Below, in pieces: positions 15,652-23,527 of a stretch of DNA of 45,690 nucleotides. Numbering within the stretch: position 1 is the first letter of the stretch; each line of letters opens with the position of its first letter. Both the position numbers and the translations under genes were made by a program. The stretch lies in contig JANRCR010000004.1 in NCBI GenBank assembly GCA_030726915.1, forward strand, positions 3,176-48,865, in the 5' to 3' direction. Origin of the DNA: Candidatus Nanopelagicales bacterium (lineage in GTDB: Bacteria > Actinomycetota > Actinomycetes > S36-B12). The notes under the pieces are model-generated. The model saw only the letters and a program-made list of their open reading frames with translations, made no database searches and had not been told where the DNA came from.

Positions 15652-16224
15652 GTGCCCGAGCAACTGATCAGATACGCGCGCGACTGTGCTGAGCAGCACC
15701 TGGAGCAGGCCTGTCCTGACGCCTGGCTCAGGAGCCAAACGGCAGCACGCCATGCCGAGGGTGCAGCCACGGCCCTGGGGCGCCCCCGTGTGGAGATCAT
15801 CACGGCGGCAGCGTGGCTTCACGCGATCGGTGAATCACCCGACCTCACCCGATCCGGACTCGCCCCTCTCGACGGGGCGCTGCATCTGCTGACCTCGGGA
15901 TGGCCCGAACCCGTCGTCTCCCTGGTCGCCCATCAGATGCAGTCTCGGCTTATTGCCGGCGCCTTCGCGTCGTATGAGAGCTTGGGGTTGATCGAGCGCA
16001 TCCAGGGTTGGCCGAGCGACATCATGGACTACGCCGTTGTCATGAGTTTGGCTCCCGCGGGACTTGCGGACCCGGAGATGGGACTGCGCAGAGCCTCAGA
16101 GTCACTGCCCACGACACTGCGGATAACCGCTCGGGATCGGGCGGAGCGAGACCGACGCATCCGTCGCGCGGTGGACCGAGTGTCGGCAGCCCTGATCAGC
16201 GCGGGGGCAACAACTCCGCTATGA
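15652..16224 (+). CDS. HD-domain family protein with degenerate metal site
   Basis: A 190-residue protein resembling the small actinobacterial HD-phosphohydrolase family, whose members read LHDIGYAP...FHPLDGARYL...HH. Here the core is AAAWLHAIGESPDL, then LAPLDGALHLL and VSLVAHQMQ. His34 and His57 remain, but the Asp of the HD pair is Ala58 and the later HH is His-Gln, so the usual metal site looks broken. The role is probably non-catalytic or altered. It is divergent from pstC across the PHO-box region. The GTG start is the only sensible one, with a weak ribosome site. Its 3' end overlaps convergent arsC by 29 bp. Confidence 0.7.
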   Translation: MPEQLIRYARDCAEQHLEQACPDAWLRSQTAARHAEGAATALGRPRVEIITAAAWLHAIGESPDLTRSGLAPLDGALHLLTSGWPEPVVSLVAHQMQSRLIAGAFASYESLGLIERIQGWPSDIMDYAVVMSLAPAGLADPEMGLRRASESLPTTLRITARDRAERDRRIRRAVDRVSAALISAGATTPL

Positions 16225-16603
16225 GGCTCACGACCCGGGCTCGGATCTCATCTCGGATCGGTCGGACGGCATCCACGCCCTGCCCCGCGGGATCCTCCAG
16301 CACCCAGTCCTCGTAGCGCTTGCCGGGGAAGATGGGACAAACGTCCCCGCATCCCATCGTGACGACAACGTCGGATGCCAGCACGGCATCTGACGTAAGC
16401 ACTCGAGGAACCGCGCCATGGATGTCGATGCCCACCTCGGCCATGGCCGCCACAACCGCAGGATTAACCGTGTCTGCGGGCGCAGACCCGGCAGACCTCA
16501 CCTCAATCCGATCCCCGCCCAGGTCGCGAAGGAATGCCGCGGCCATCTGAGAGCGGCCGGCGTTGTGAACACAGACGAAGAGGACGCTGGGTCGCTCGCT
16601 CAT
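16196..16603 (-). CDS. arsC: Arsenate reductase, low-molecular-weight phosphatase type
   Basis: A 135-residue protein with the P-loop CVHNAGRSQ (Cys-x5-Arg) near residue 10, an acidic YEDWVLEDPAGQ segment carrying the catalytic Asp, and a Cys pair in MGCGDVCPIF. This is the LMW-PTP-fold ArsC that reduces arsenate to arsenite using thioredoxin or, in actinobacteria, mycothiol/mycoredoxin. The start ATG 16603 overlaps the acr3 stop (ATGA), so the two are translationally coupled. Product arsenite would be exported by the adjacent Acr3. Confidence 0.92.
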   Translation of the reverse strand: MSERPSVLFVCVHNAGRSQMAAAFLRDLGGDRIEVRSAGSAPADTVNPAVVAAMAEVGIDIHGAVPRVLTSDAVLASDVVVTMGCGDVCPIFPGKRYEDWVLEDPAGQGVDAVRPIRDEIRARVVSLIAELLPPR

Positions 16604-17685
16604 GATGCACCCTTCGACGTAGCCGGCCAGCTCCAACGACGTCGAAGCCACAGTGAGACGTAGACCAGGGCCACCAGGGCTGGCACCTCAATCAAGGGTC
16701 CGACGACCCCGGCGAGCGCCTCCCCGGACGTGATGCCCCAGACGCCAATGCTCACGGCAATCGCCAACTCAAAGTTGTTGCCGGCCGCGGTGAAGGCGAC
16801 GGTCGCGGACCTGGCGTAGCTGAGCCCGGCAAGTTTGGCGAGCACCATGGAGGTGAACCACATGATGATGAAGTAGACGGTGAGCGGGATGGCAATCCGC
16901 ACGACGGATAGCGGCTCGCTCGTAATGGTGTTGCCCTGCAATGCAAAGAGGATCACGATCGTAAAGAGCAGCCCGTAGAGCGCGAAGGGGGCGATGCGCG
17001 GGCTGAAGACATTGTCGTACCACTGCTCACCACGGCGGGCGACCCCGACACGTCGGGTGAGATAGCCGGCGACGAGCGGGATCCCCAGGAAGATCAGGAC
17101 AGCCTTGGTGATCTCCCAGGTGGAGAACTGCACGTCCTGGGAGCCCAGGCCAAGCCAGCCGGGGAGGATTGCGAGATAGAACGTGCCCAGGACGGCGTAG
17201 GCAAGAATCTGGAACAGCGAGTTGATACCGACCAGGAGTGCACCGGCTTCACGGTCACCGCAGGCCAGGTCATTCCAGATCAAGACCATGGCGATACAGC
17301 GGGCGAGGCCAATGACGATGAGCCCCGTGCGGAATGCCGGCTCATCGGGCAGGAATGTCCAGGCCAAGACGAACATCAGGGCCGGCCCGATCAGCCAATT
17401 GAGGATGAGGGACAGCCACAGCATGCGGCGGTCACCGGTGACGTGCCCGATGTCTTCGTACTTCACCCGAGCGAGGACCGGATACATCATGGCGAAGAGC
17501 CCGATGGCAATGGGCAAACTCGTCTGGTCCACCTTGACGGCATCCAGCGTCGTATCCAGGCCGGGCACTAGGCGACCCAGGAGCAGACCCGCCCCCATCG
17601 CGAGAACAATCCACAGGGGGAGATAGCGATCAAGAGTGGAAAGACGGCCTACCACCACTGAATCAACCGGATCTGTGGACGCCAT
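16600..17685 (-). CDS. acr3: Arsenite efflux transporter Acr3
   Basis: A 361-residue, ten-segment membrane protein of the Acr3 (bile/arsenite/riboflavin transporter) superfamily. Diagnostic stretches are SLPIAIGLFAMMYPVLARVKYE near the N-terminus, GLARCIAMVLIWNDLACGD with the essential Cys in helix 4-5, and FTAAGNNFELAIAVSIGVWG in helix 9. It extrudes arsenite using the proton gradient. The start ATG at 17685 has AAGGTG 5 nt upstream. An upstream in-frame ATG at 17790 runs back through the operator and into arsR and is rejected. It is divergent from arsR and coupled to arsC. Confidence 0.95.
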   Translation of the reverse strand: MASTDPVDSVVVGRLSTLDRYLPLWIVLAMGAGLLLGRLVPGLDTTLDAVKVDQTSLPIAIGLFAMMYPVLARVKYEDIGHVTGDRRMLWLSLILNWLIGPALMFVLAWTFLPDEPAFRTGLIVIGLARCIAMVLIWNDLACGDREAGALLVGINSLFQILAYAVLGTFYLAILPGWLGLGSQDVQFSTWEITKAVLIFLGIPLVAGYLTRRVGVARRGEQWYDNVFSPRIAPFALYGLLFTIVILFALQGNTITSEPLSVVRIAIPLTVYFIIMWFTSMVLAKLAGLSYARSATVAFTAAGNNFELAIAVSIGVWGITSGEALAGVVGPLIEVPALVALVYVSLWLRRRWSWPATSKGAS

Positions 17686-17705
17686 GGGAGCACCTTGGCA
17701 ACTAC

Positions 17706-17721
17706 ATTGATATCTGTCAAT
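17706..17721. promoter_or_regulatory. ArsR operator between acr3 and arsR
   Basis: ATTGATATCTGTCAAT is an inverted repeat (ATTGA-N6-TCAAT) of the kind bound by ArsR/SmtB repressors. It covers the 44-bp divergent region and overlaps a possible leaderless -10 (CAATAT, 6 nt before the arsR ATG), so one dimer can block both directions. Confidence 0.7.
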
Positions 17722-17729
17722 ATGAATAC

Positions 17730-18065
17730 ATGACCGCAGCCCCCGCCCTCGCCGGTCCTGCGTGCTGTCCATCGGGCCTGCGTCGCCCACTGGACTCCGG
17801 ATCAGCGGTCGAGCTCGCTCGCCTGCTCAAGGCGGTGGCTGATCCGACCCGACTGCGCATCCTGGCCTTCCTTCGTTCCCAGCCGGAGTGCTCCGCGTGC
17901 GTCTGTGATCTCACCGCCGCTGTGGGACTCAGTCAGCCCACGGTGAGTCACCATCTGCGTATCCTCACCGATGCCGAGCTCCTCGACCATGAGAAGCGCG
18001 GCTACTGGACGTGGTACTCCCTGCGCGTCGCCCGACTCAACGAGCTGAGCGCCGTCTTGGCCTAG
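17730..18065 (+). CDS. arsR: ArsR-family arsenic-responsive repressor
   Basis: A 111-residue winged-helix protein with the usual ADPTRLRILAFL helix, DLTAAVGLSQPTVSHHLRIL recognition helix and beta-wing ending YWTWYSL. A Cys-rich segment ECSACVCDL offers CxxCxC ligands for As(III) at the recognition-helix entry, and another Cys pair lies at residues 12-13. Arsenite binding releases the operator in the divergent promoter. The ATG lacks a ribosome site, and CAATAT lies 6 nt upstream, which suggests a leaderless mRNA. Confidence 0.93.
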   Translation: MTAAPALAGPACCPSGLRRPLDSGSAVELARLLKAVADPTRLRILAFLRSQPECSACVCDLTAAVGLSQPTVSHHLRILTDAELLDHEKRGYWTWYSLRVARLNELSAVLA

Positions 18066-18083
18066 GCGCCGCTGGATGGTGAT

Positions 18084-18665
18084 CTACGCCGGGACATCCT
18101 CAACCAGGAGTCGTCCGGCGAGCCAACCCATCGCCCGTGGCAGCTCGTCTGTGGAGTCGGGCTGCATGACATGGCTGAGCACGGTACGCACCAGCACATC
18201 AGCGACCACATCCACCGTGTCACTGCTCGTCGAGACATACGCGGTCAGGCGGTCCCCGATGCGCCCGCGAGCAGTCGCGATCACAACATCGGCGCGGGTC
18301 GTCAAGAGCGGAATCAGCTCGGTGCCGGCACCGTGCGTGGCCGTCACAATGGCTCGAAGCAGCGGATTGCTCGCGGCGAGGACGCAGACGCGACGCACGG
18401 CCTCCGTCACGGCCGACTCCAGATCGTCAGGGAATGCATCAAAACCCGCATCCACCTCGGCGAGGAAGGCCGCCAGCTCGCGCAGCACCATGGCCTCGGC
18501 CACACGCTCGCGGGATCCCCACTCGTTGTAGACCGTCTGACGACTCACACCGACGCGACCGGCTATCGCTGCCATCGTCACGCCTGACCAGCCGGATTCC
18601 ACGGTGACCTGCGCCGCCGCAGCGAGAATGCGCTCCGCCGTCGATGGGGAGATGACTGCTGTCAC
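18084..18665 (-). CDS. TetR-family regulator, probable repressor of alkB
   Basis: A 193-residue protein. The N-terminal HTH reads ERILAAAAQVTVESGWSGVTMAAIAGRVGVSRQTVYNEWGSRE in outline: helix one at about 10-25, recognition helix VSRQTVYNEWG at about 39-49. A ligand-binding helical domain follows. Its GTG start overlaps the alkB stop (GTGA), so it is co-transcribed with alkB and likely autoregulates through the inverted repeat at 20093-20119. The ligand may be an alkane, alkanol or fatty acid, which is inferred from context only. It is convergent with arsR (18-bp gap). Confidence 0.85.
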   Translation of the reverse strand: MTAVISPSTAERILAAAAQVTVESGWSGVTMAAIAGRVGVSRQTVYNEWGSRERVAEAMVLRELAAFLAEVDAGFDAFPDDLESAVTEAVRRVCVLAASNPLLRAIVTATHGAGTELIPLLTTRADVVIATARGRIGDRLTAYVSTSSDTVDVVADVLVRTVLSHVMQPDSTDELPRAMGWLAGRLLVEDVPA

Positions 18666-20068
18666 TGCAACGACGTAATAACGAAGTCGACCTTCTCACG
18701 CACGCCACAGTCGGGACAGCACCAACCGTCAGGGATGCGGGCAAAAGGCGTCCCGGCAGGGAACCCCTCGCGTGTGTCACCCACCCGCTCGTCGTAGGTG
18801 TATCCGCATCCCGGGCACAGGGCAACGAGGTCACCGCCGGTCAGGACAGCCACGGAGCCCGTGACCGAATCCTGGAGCACCGGCTCGACCCGCACAGATT
18901 GCTGCGGGAAACGGCGCATGACTCGCTCCCGCTTGCCGGGCTGGATGTTGGCAAGCCCCATGTCACCGTCATAGTGAGCGGCCACGCGTGGGTCCATGAC
19001 CCGATTCCACAGCGGAGGCACAAGCGCCAGAAGGATCATTCCGGCATACCCGGTCGGGAGGGCTGGAGCATCCTTCGCATCACGCAGGGCCTGGAAGCGC
19101 CGGGTGGGATGTGAATGATGATCGCTGTGCCGCTGCAGGTGATAGAGCAGAACATTGGTCGCGATGTTGTTGGAATTCCAACTGTGCCGTGCCTCGACTC
19201 GCTCGAAGCGTTCCTTGCCGGGCACACCAACAATCTGGCGCAGCATCCCGTAGTGCTCGAGATAGTTGACGGCCTCAAGCAGGGTGAGGCCCACAACAGC
19301 CTGGATCACGAGGAAAGGCAGGATCCCGGGCCCCAGCCAGATCACCATGACGGCCCAGAGCACGATGGACATGAGCATCGCGTTGAGTACGTCGTTGCCA
19401 AGGCGCCATGGGTGCTGACTCCGCCTGGCATAGCGCTTGGCCTCCAGGCGCCAGGCGCTGGCGAATGATCCCGCGACGGTGCGCGGCCAGAAGCGGTAGA
19501 AACTCTCCCCCACCCGTGAACTCGCCGGATCAGCCGGCGTACTCACCCGCACGTGGTGTCCGCGGTTGTGCTCAATGTAGAAGTGACCATAGAACGTCTG
19601 AGCGAGTGCAATCTTGGACAGCCACCTCTCGTGGCTCTCCTTCTTGTGACCCAACTCATGCGCCGTGTTGATGCCGAGGCCGCCGATGAAGCCGACGGTG
19701 ACCGCGAGACCGACCTGGTCCAGGACCGATAGGTCCCCGGTGGCGATGTACCAAAACGCGAATACGAATCCGGCGTACTGCAGGGGCAGGAAGAGATAGG
19801 TCAGCCACCGGTAGTAGCGATCGTCCTCCAGCGACTTGATCACATCATCCGGAGGGTTGGACGGATCGAGACCCGCCGTCCAGTCAATGAGCGGCACGAT
19901 GCCGAGGATGACGATGGGCCCCAGCCACAGCCACACGCCCCATCCGCTGACCTGATGTCCGACCACGGCGAGGAAGGGCAGCAGCGGCATGGCGAGCCCA
20001 AAAATCCAGAGATAGCGCTTGGCGTCACGCCACGACACGGTGGCCTCGCGCGCAGACGAAGTGCTCAC
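18662..20068 (-). CDS. alkB: Alkane 1-monooxygenase AlkB fused to a C-terminal rubredoxin
   Basis: About 468 residues. The membrane di-iron hydroxylase part has the His motifs HELGHK (about 137-142), EHNRGHH (166-172), NYLEHYG (268-274) and LQRHSDHH (311-318). A C-terminal rubredoxin domain has CPGCGYTYDE and PDGWCCPDCG, giving four Fe-binding Cys at about 418, 421, 451 and 454. It hydroxylates terminal carbons of medium-chain alkanes, with electrons passing through the fused rubredoxin; a rubredoxin reductase must be elsewhere. An ATG at 20113 lies between the -35 and -10 of the promoter, so it precedes the transcript start. The GTG at 20068, after GGAGAGG, is preferred. Confidence 0.93.
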   Translation of the reverse strand: MSTSSAREATVSWRDAKRYLWIFGLAMPLLPFLAVVGHQVSGWGVWLWLGPIVILGIVPLIDWTAGLDPSNPPDDVIKSLEDDRYYRWLTYLFLPLQYAGFVFAFWYIATGDLSVLDQVGLAVTVGFIGGLGINTAHELGHKKESHERWLSKIALAQTFYGHFYIEHNRGHHVRVSTPADPASSRVGESFYRFWPRTVAGSFASAWRLEAKRYARRSQHPWRLGNDVLNAMLMSIVLWAVMVIWLGPGILPFLVIQAVVGLTLLEAVNYLEHYGMLRQIVGVPGKERFERVEARHSWNSNNIATNVLLYHLQRHSDHHSHPTRRFQALRDAKDAPALPTGYAGMILLALVPPLWNRVMDPRVAAHYDGDMGLANIQPGKRERVMRRFPQQSVRVEPVLQDSVTGSVAVLTGGDLVALCPGCGYTYDERVGDTREGFPAGTPFARIPDGWCCPDCGVREKVDFVITSLQ

Positions 20069-20092
20069 GACCGGCTCACCCCTCTCCGTGGA

Positions 20093-20119
20093 CTTTACAA
20101 AAGATAGCGCCATGTAAAG
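20093..20119. promoter_or_regulatory. Operator CTTTACA-N13-TGTAAAG over the alkB promoter
   Basis: A perfect 7-bp inverted repeat with arms at 20093-20099 and 20113-20119. It covers the -10 and the spacer of the alkB promoter, so binding would exclude RNA polymerase. The TetR gene co-transcribed with alkB is the natural candidate regulator. Confidence 0.65.
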
Positions 20120-20129
20120 CGTTGGTCAA
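20101..20129 (-). promoter_or_regulatory. Sigma-70-type promoter of alkB-tetR
   Basis: On the minus strand TTGACC (20129-20124), 17 nt, then TATCTT (20106-20101), predicting a start of transcription near 20094. This is the best -35/-10 pair in the window. It places the ATG at 20113 inside the promoter. Confidence 0.7.
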
Positions 20130-20142
20130 GGGTTCGGCGGAC

Positions 20143-20763
20143 CTAGAGATAGCGAGAGATCACCAGGGCCGCCAGGACCGCCAGGATCAGGACAGTGGCC
20201 CAGATGTCTACGCCGATCCGCAGGAGGTAAGTCACCTTTGCGTGCAGCCGTGGCGCGAGACCGAAGGTGTTGTCTGACAGGTTCACCCGGAGCAGGCTCG
20301 CGAAGACCGTCGTTGTGGTCGCGGTGATCAGCAGACACCACGGGCACATGGCGCCAATGACGAAGTAAGCCTGGAAGAACAGCCAGTAGGCAAAGGCGAG
20401 CCCGACCGAGTAGACGACCATCGCGGTGTTCATAAACCAGCGGGGAAAGCGGACTCCCGCGAGAGCAGCCACCGCGATGGTGATGACCACCGGCTCAGAG
20501 ATGAGGCCGATGAAGGCATTCGGGAAGCCGAGCAGATTCGCCTGCCACGTCACACCCACCTTGGCGCACGAGATTGTCTCGGTGATGTTGCATGACAGTG
20601 CCGCATTGGGATCAGCAGCCAGAGTCAGCGCGTCGACAGATAGCACCAGGGAGGCGGCGAGCCCGAGAACGCTGGAGACCAGCATCTCCAGATAGGCCCC
20701 ACGATGACGAGGGCGAGGCGGGACATCCCCTGCGACGTCCGTCGTCGTCTCGGACGTGGTCAC
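20143..20763 (-). CDS. Vitamin K epoxide reductase (VKOR) family protein
   Basis: About 206 residues with five hydrophobic segments. It carries the VKOR cysteines: a loop pair in SCNITETISCAKV near residues 57-67 and the active-site CxxC in MCPWCLL near 139-142. Bacterial VKOR reoxidises DsbA-like partners and passes electrons to quinone, supporting disulfide formation in exported proteins. No thioredoxin domain is fused. The GTG at 20763 is chosen because TACAGT lies exactly 6 nt upstream; GTG 20769, two codons earlier, is the alternative and directly abuts that hexamer. Confidence 0.88.
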   Translation of the reverse strand: MTTSETTTDVAGDVPPRPRHRGAYLEMLVSSVLGLAASLVLSVDALTLAADPNAALSCNITETISCAKVGVTWQANLLGFPNAFIGLISEPVVITIAVAALAGVRFPRWFMNTAMVVYSVGLAFAYWLFFQAYFVIGAMCPWCLLITATTTTVFASLLRVNLSDNTFGLAPRLHAKVTYLLRIGVDIWATVLILAVLAALVISRYL

Positions 20764-20769
20764 CGTCAC

Positions 20770-20775
20770 ACTGTA
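20770..20775 (-). promoter_or_regulatory. -10 hexamer TACAGT of a leaderless promoter for the VKOR gene
   Basis: TACAGT (minus strand) then 6 nt then GTG 20763. It decides between two nearby GTG codons by the spacing rule seen across the window. Confidence 0.5.
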
Positions 20776-20779
20776 GGGA

Positions 20780-21535
20780 CTAGATCACTGCCTCGAGGAA
20801 CCGCCGGGTCTCTGGCTGCTGAGCTCGGGCAAACATCTGGTCCGGCGTACCTTCCTCCAGGACCACGCCATCGTGGAAGAAGCACATCCGGGTGGCCACC
20901 TCACGGGCAAAGCCCATCTCATGCGTCACCACAATCATCGTCGTCTCATGGCTCTCCGCCAGCCGTCTCATCACGGCCAGAACCTCGTGGATCAACTCGG
21001 GATCGAGCGCCGAGGTCGGCTCGTCAAAGAGCATCACGGCCGGTCGCATGGCGAGGGCTCGGGCGATAGCAACGCGCTGCTGCTGGCCTCCGGACAGGCG
21101 GATCGGATGCTCACCCGCCTTGTCTGCCATACCGACGTCGTTCAGTAACTCCATCGCATGAGTGCGTACCTCCGCCGACGACCGTGACTTCACGCGCAGG
21201 GGACCCTCCATGACGTTGTCCAGCACCGTCATGTGCGGAAAGAGGTTGAACTGCTGGAACACCATGCCGCACTGCGAGCGCAACCGACGAATGTCCTTAC
21301 GGCGGTGACGTGTGGGGAGGCCTGCATCCACCTCGATGCCGGCCACCTGGATGACCCCCTGGGTCGGCTCCTCGAGGAAGTTCAGGCAGCGCAGGAAGGT
21401 GCTCTTGCCTGATCCGGATCGACCAAAGACCACGACCACCTCACCCGAGGAGATGTCCATGTCGATGCCCCTGAGCACCTCGAGATCACCAAATGACTTG
21501 TGAAGTCCGCGCACCTTAACGAGTGGGTTGCTCAT
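20780..21535 (-). CDS. Polar amino-acid ABC transporter ATP-binding protein
   Basis: A 251-residue ATPase of the GlnQ/HisP type: Walker A GRSGSGKST, Q-loop GMVFQQFNLFPHMT, signature [17 protein letters not shown], Walker B AVMLFDEPTSALDPE and switch VVTHEMGFA. Its ATG overlaps the permease stop (ATGA). It powers import with the permease and binding protein upstream. The exact amino acid is not readable from the ATPase. Confidence 0.93.
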   Translation of the reverse strand: MSNPLVKVRGLHKSFGDLEVLRGIDMDISSGEVVVVFGRSGSGKSTFLRCLNFLEEPTQGVIQVAGIEVDAGLPTRHRRKDIRRLRSQCGMVFQQFNLFPHMTVLDNVMEGPLRVKSRSSAEVRTHAMELLNDVGMADKAGEHPIRLSGGQQQRVAIARALAMRPAVMLFDEPTSALDPELIHEVLAVMRRLAESHETTMIVVTHEMGFAREVATRMCFFHDGVVLEEGTPDQMFARAQQPETRRFLEAVI

Positions 21536-22410
21536 GATGTCTTCAGCACCGTCCGCACGTAGCCCCGGCTCATTCGAGACTCTAGTTTGCGCTGGAAGAA
21601 GGAGAAGATTGCAGTGAGGCCCCAGTAGACGAACGCGGCAATGATGAGTGCCTCGAGGTTGCGGAAGTCAGCCTTGCCCGTGAGCTGGGCCATGCGGAAG
21701 GGATCGGCCCACAGCAGGGTCGTGCCCAGGAGTCCGATGAGCGCGGTGTCCTTGATCATGGCGATGAACTCATTGCCGGTGGGCGGGATGACGATGCGTG
21801 CTGCCTGCGGCAGGATCACCCGCCGCATGCGCTGTCCGTAGGACATCCCCAGGGCGTCCGCGGCCTCGGCCTGACCGTGCGGGACCGCCTCGATCCCGGA
21901 ACGGAAGATCTCCGTCATATAAGCGCCGTAGTTGAAGGCGATCCCCACGACACCAGCGACCTGGGCAGGCCAGATGAACCACGCGGCGTAGGGCTCAGGA
22001 AGCAGCCCGATCGCCAACTGGGGCAGGGCGAGGTACCAGAGGAACAGTTGCACGATGAGGGGCGTGCCACGGAAAAACGAGGTGTAGAAACCGCTGATGC
22101 CGTAGGCGATGGGGTTTGTTGAGATTCGGCCGAGGGCGCCCAGGATGGCGAGCACCGTGGCGACCGTGATCGCGATCACGGAAAAAAGAATCGTCACCCA
22201 AATCCCGCGAACGATGGCAGGGATCTTGTCCACCATCCATGCCACGTCAAAACCGCTGCGCGAAAATGCCACCGCCATCAGGCCGAAGATGACAGCCCAC
22301 ACGAGGGCAACCTTCAGGCGGAAGGGAACCTTGAGGCTTGCCCCCTCCAATGACTGCGCGAGGCCGTGCCGCTGATGCGGCACGGCCTCGCGAACATCCG
22401 GGTCAGTCAT
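21532..22410 (-). CDS. Polar amino-acid ABC transporter permease
   Basis: A 292-residue HisM/GlnP-type permease. It has FFRGTPLIVQLFLWY, the coupling region SGIEAVPHGQAEAADALGMS continuing to MRRVILPQAARIVIPPTGNEF, and the KDTALIGLLG end motif. The first 45 residues are a hydrophilic extension before the first membrane helix. DNA encoding residues 7-18 forms a 16-bp perfect hairpin. ATG 22410 is the only start consistent with that extension, and its ribosome site is weak. It works with the ATPase (coupled) and the binding protein (53-nt gap). Confidence 0.9.
   Translation of the reverse strand: MTDPDVREAVPHQRHGLAQSLEGASLKVPFRLKVALVWAVIFGLMAVAFSRSGFDVAWMVDKIPAIVRGIWVTILFSVIAITVATVLAILGALGRISTNPIAYGISGFYTSFFRGTPLIVQLFLWYLALPQLAIGLLPEPYAAWFIWPAQVAGVVGIAFNYGAYMTEIFRSGIEAVPHGQAEAADALGMSYGQRMRRVILPQAARIVIPPTGNEFIAMIKDTALIGLLGTTLLWADPFRMAQLTGKADFRNLEALIIAAFVYWGLTAIFSFFQRKLESRMSRGYVRTVLKTS
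22357..22392. repeat. 16-bp perfect hairpin at the 5' end of the permease gene
   Basis: CGCGAGGCCGTGCCGC (22357-22372), loop TGAT, then its exact complement to 22392. It is GC-rich and lies 18 nt into the permease coding sequence, downstream of the binding-protein gene. It has no T-tract on either strand. It could protect the 3' end of the binding-protein mRNA or slow translation and transcription of the permease. Confidence 0.85.
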
Positions 22411-22463
22411 CTCATCGGATCAATCGGTCGCGGATGTGATGGATCGAGTTTGACCTGTAGTGA

Positions 22464-23417
22464 TCAGGCACCCGGGCCCTTGGTGATGTCGACGCCGTAC
22501 CACTTCATCGACAGCGCGGACAAACTCCCATCCGCCTGCATTTCGGTCAGGATCTGATTGATCTCGGCGATGAGACTGTCGACCGGCAGGGTCGAACTCC
22601 TGTCAGCGGCCACAGCGAGAGGCTCGAGGAAGACCGGATCCCCGACAAGGCGCACCTCTTTGCCCTTCTTGATGGCCTCATCGATGGTGGGCACCGCGGA
22701 AACAACGGCATCCACGCGGCCGAGCTTCAGATCCTGAAGAGCGGTCGTATCGGTGTCGTAGGTGACGATTTCGGCGTCCTCAGGGACGAGGAACTCGAAG
22801 TTGAAGCCGGGAATGACCAGCGTGCGGTTGAGGTAGGACTCATAGGTGCAGGCACCACAGACACCGATCCGCTTGCCCGCCAACTGATCGATCGACTGGA
22901 TGTCACTGTCAGCCTGCACAGCCACGCCGGCTGGCGTGAAGTAGTAGGGCTCGGAGAAGTTGAGCACCTGGGCGCGTTCTTCCGTGATGGACATGGAGCC
23001 GACCGAGATGTCCCAGCGATTGTTCCAGTTGCCCGCCGTAATGACATCCCACGAAGGCGTCTCCCACTGCGTGGTCACACCCATGCGCGTGGCAATCTCC
23101 GTAGCCACATCAATATCGAAGCCCTGCCACTCGCCGGTCGCCTCGTCGTAGGAGGACTGCGGCGGGTAAGCGGGATCGGTCGAGACCCGGAGCACTCCGG
23201 CCTCAAGGATCTGGGCCAGCAGGCCATCAGCCGCAGGTGCCGCGCTGGACTCCGCCGGAGCCGCGGATGAACTCGCGGCAGAAGACTCCGGTGCAGGAGC
23301 ACTGCTGGACGTGGTCGTGCTGCTGCTACCGCCGCAGGCGACGAGCAACAACGAACTGGCGGTGAGAGCGCCAAGGGCAATGAGGCCCCGGGGACCTCGG
23401 CGGTGTGCGGTGAGCAT
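22464..23417 (-). CDS. Amino-acid ABC transporter substrate-binding lipoprotein
   Basis: A 317-residue lipoprotein with lipobox LLVACGG at about residues 24-30, a Ser/Ala/Pro linker (to about 65), then a solute-binding domain of family 3. It has VLRVSTDPAYPP, GEWQGFDIDVATEIA, a WDVITAGNWNNRWDISVGSMSIT ligand region, and FSEPYYFTPAGVAV. Two close cysteines (GVCGACTY) after the hinge are less usual. It has a strong ribosome site (GAAGGAG, 4 nt from ATG 23417). It probably captures a polar amino acid for the permease. It is divergent from the decarboxylase gene. Confidence 0.92.
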   Translation of the reverse strand: MLTAHRRGPRGLIALGALTASSLLLVACGGSSSTTTSSSAPAPESSAASSSAAPAESSAAPAADGLLAQILEAGVLRVSTDPAYPPQSSYDEATGEWQGFDIDVATEIATRMGVTTQWETPSWDVITAGNWNNRWDISVGSMSITEERAQVLNFSEPYYFTPAGVAVQADSDIQSIDQLAGKRIGVCGACTYESYLNRTLVIPGFNFEFLVPEDAEIVTYDTDTTALQDLKLGRVDAVVSAVPTIDEAIKKGKEVRLVGDPVFLEPLAVAADRSSTLPVDSLIAEINQILTEMQADGSLSALSMKWYGVDITKGPGA

Positions 23418-23527
23418 GCGACTCCTTCGCTGGACGAATCCCCATTCTCACAACTCGGAGGTCCCCGCGGGCCGGAATCGCAAGATCGGATCCGGAGGGG
23501 GGGTGAGCGACGTCCAGGGGGGCGCGG

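Noticed and set aside
20069-20113. ATG at 20113 as the alkB start
   Set aside because: It lies between the -35 and -10 elements and inside the operator; no ribosome site. GTG 20068 is preferred.
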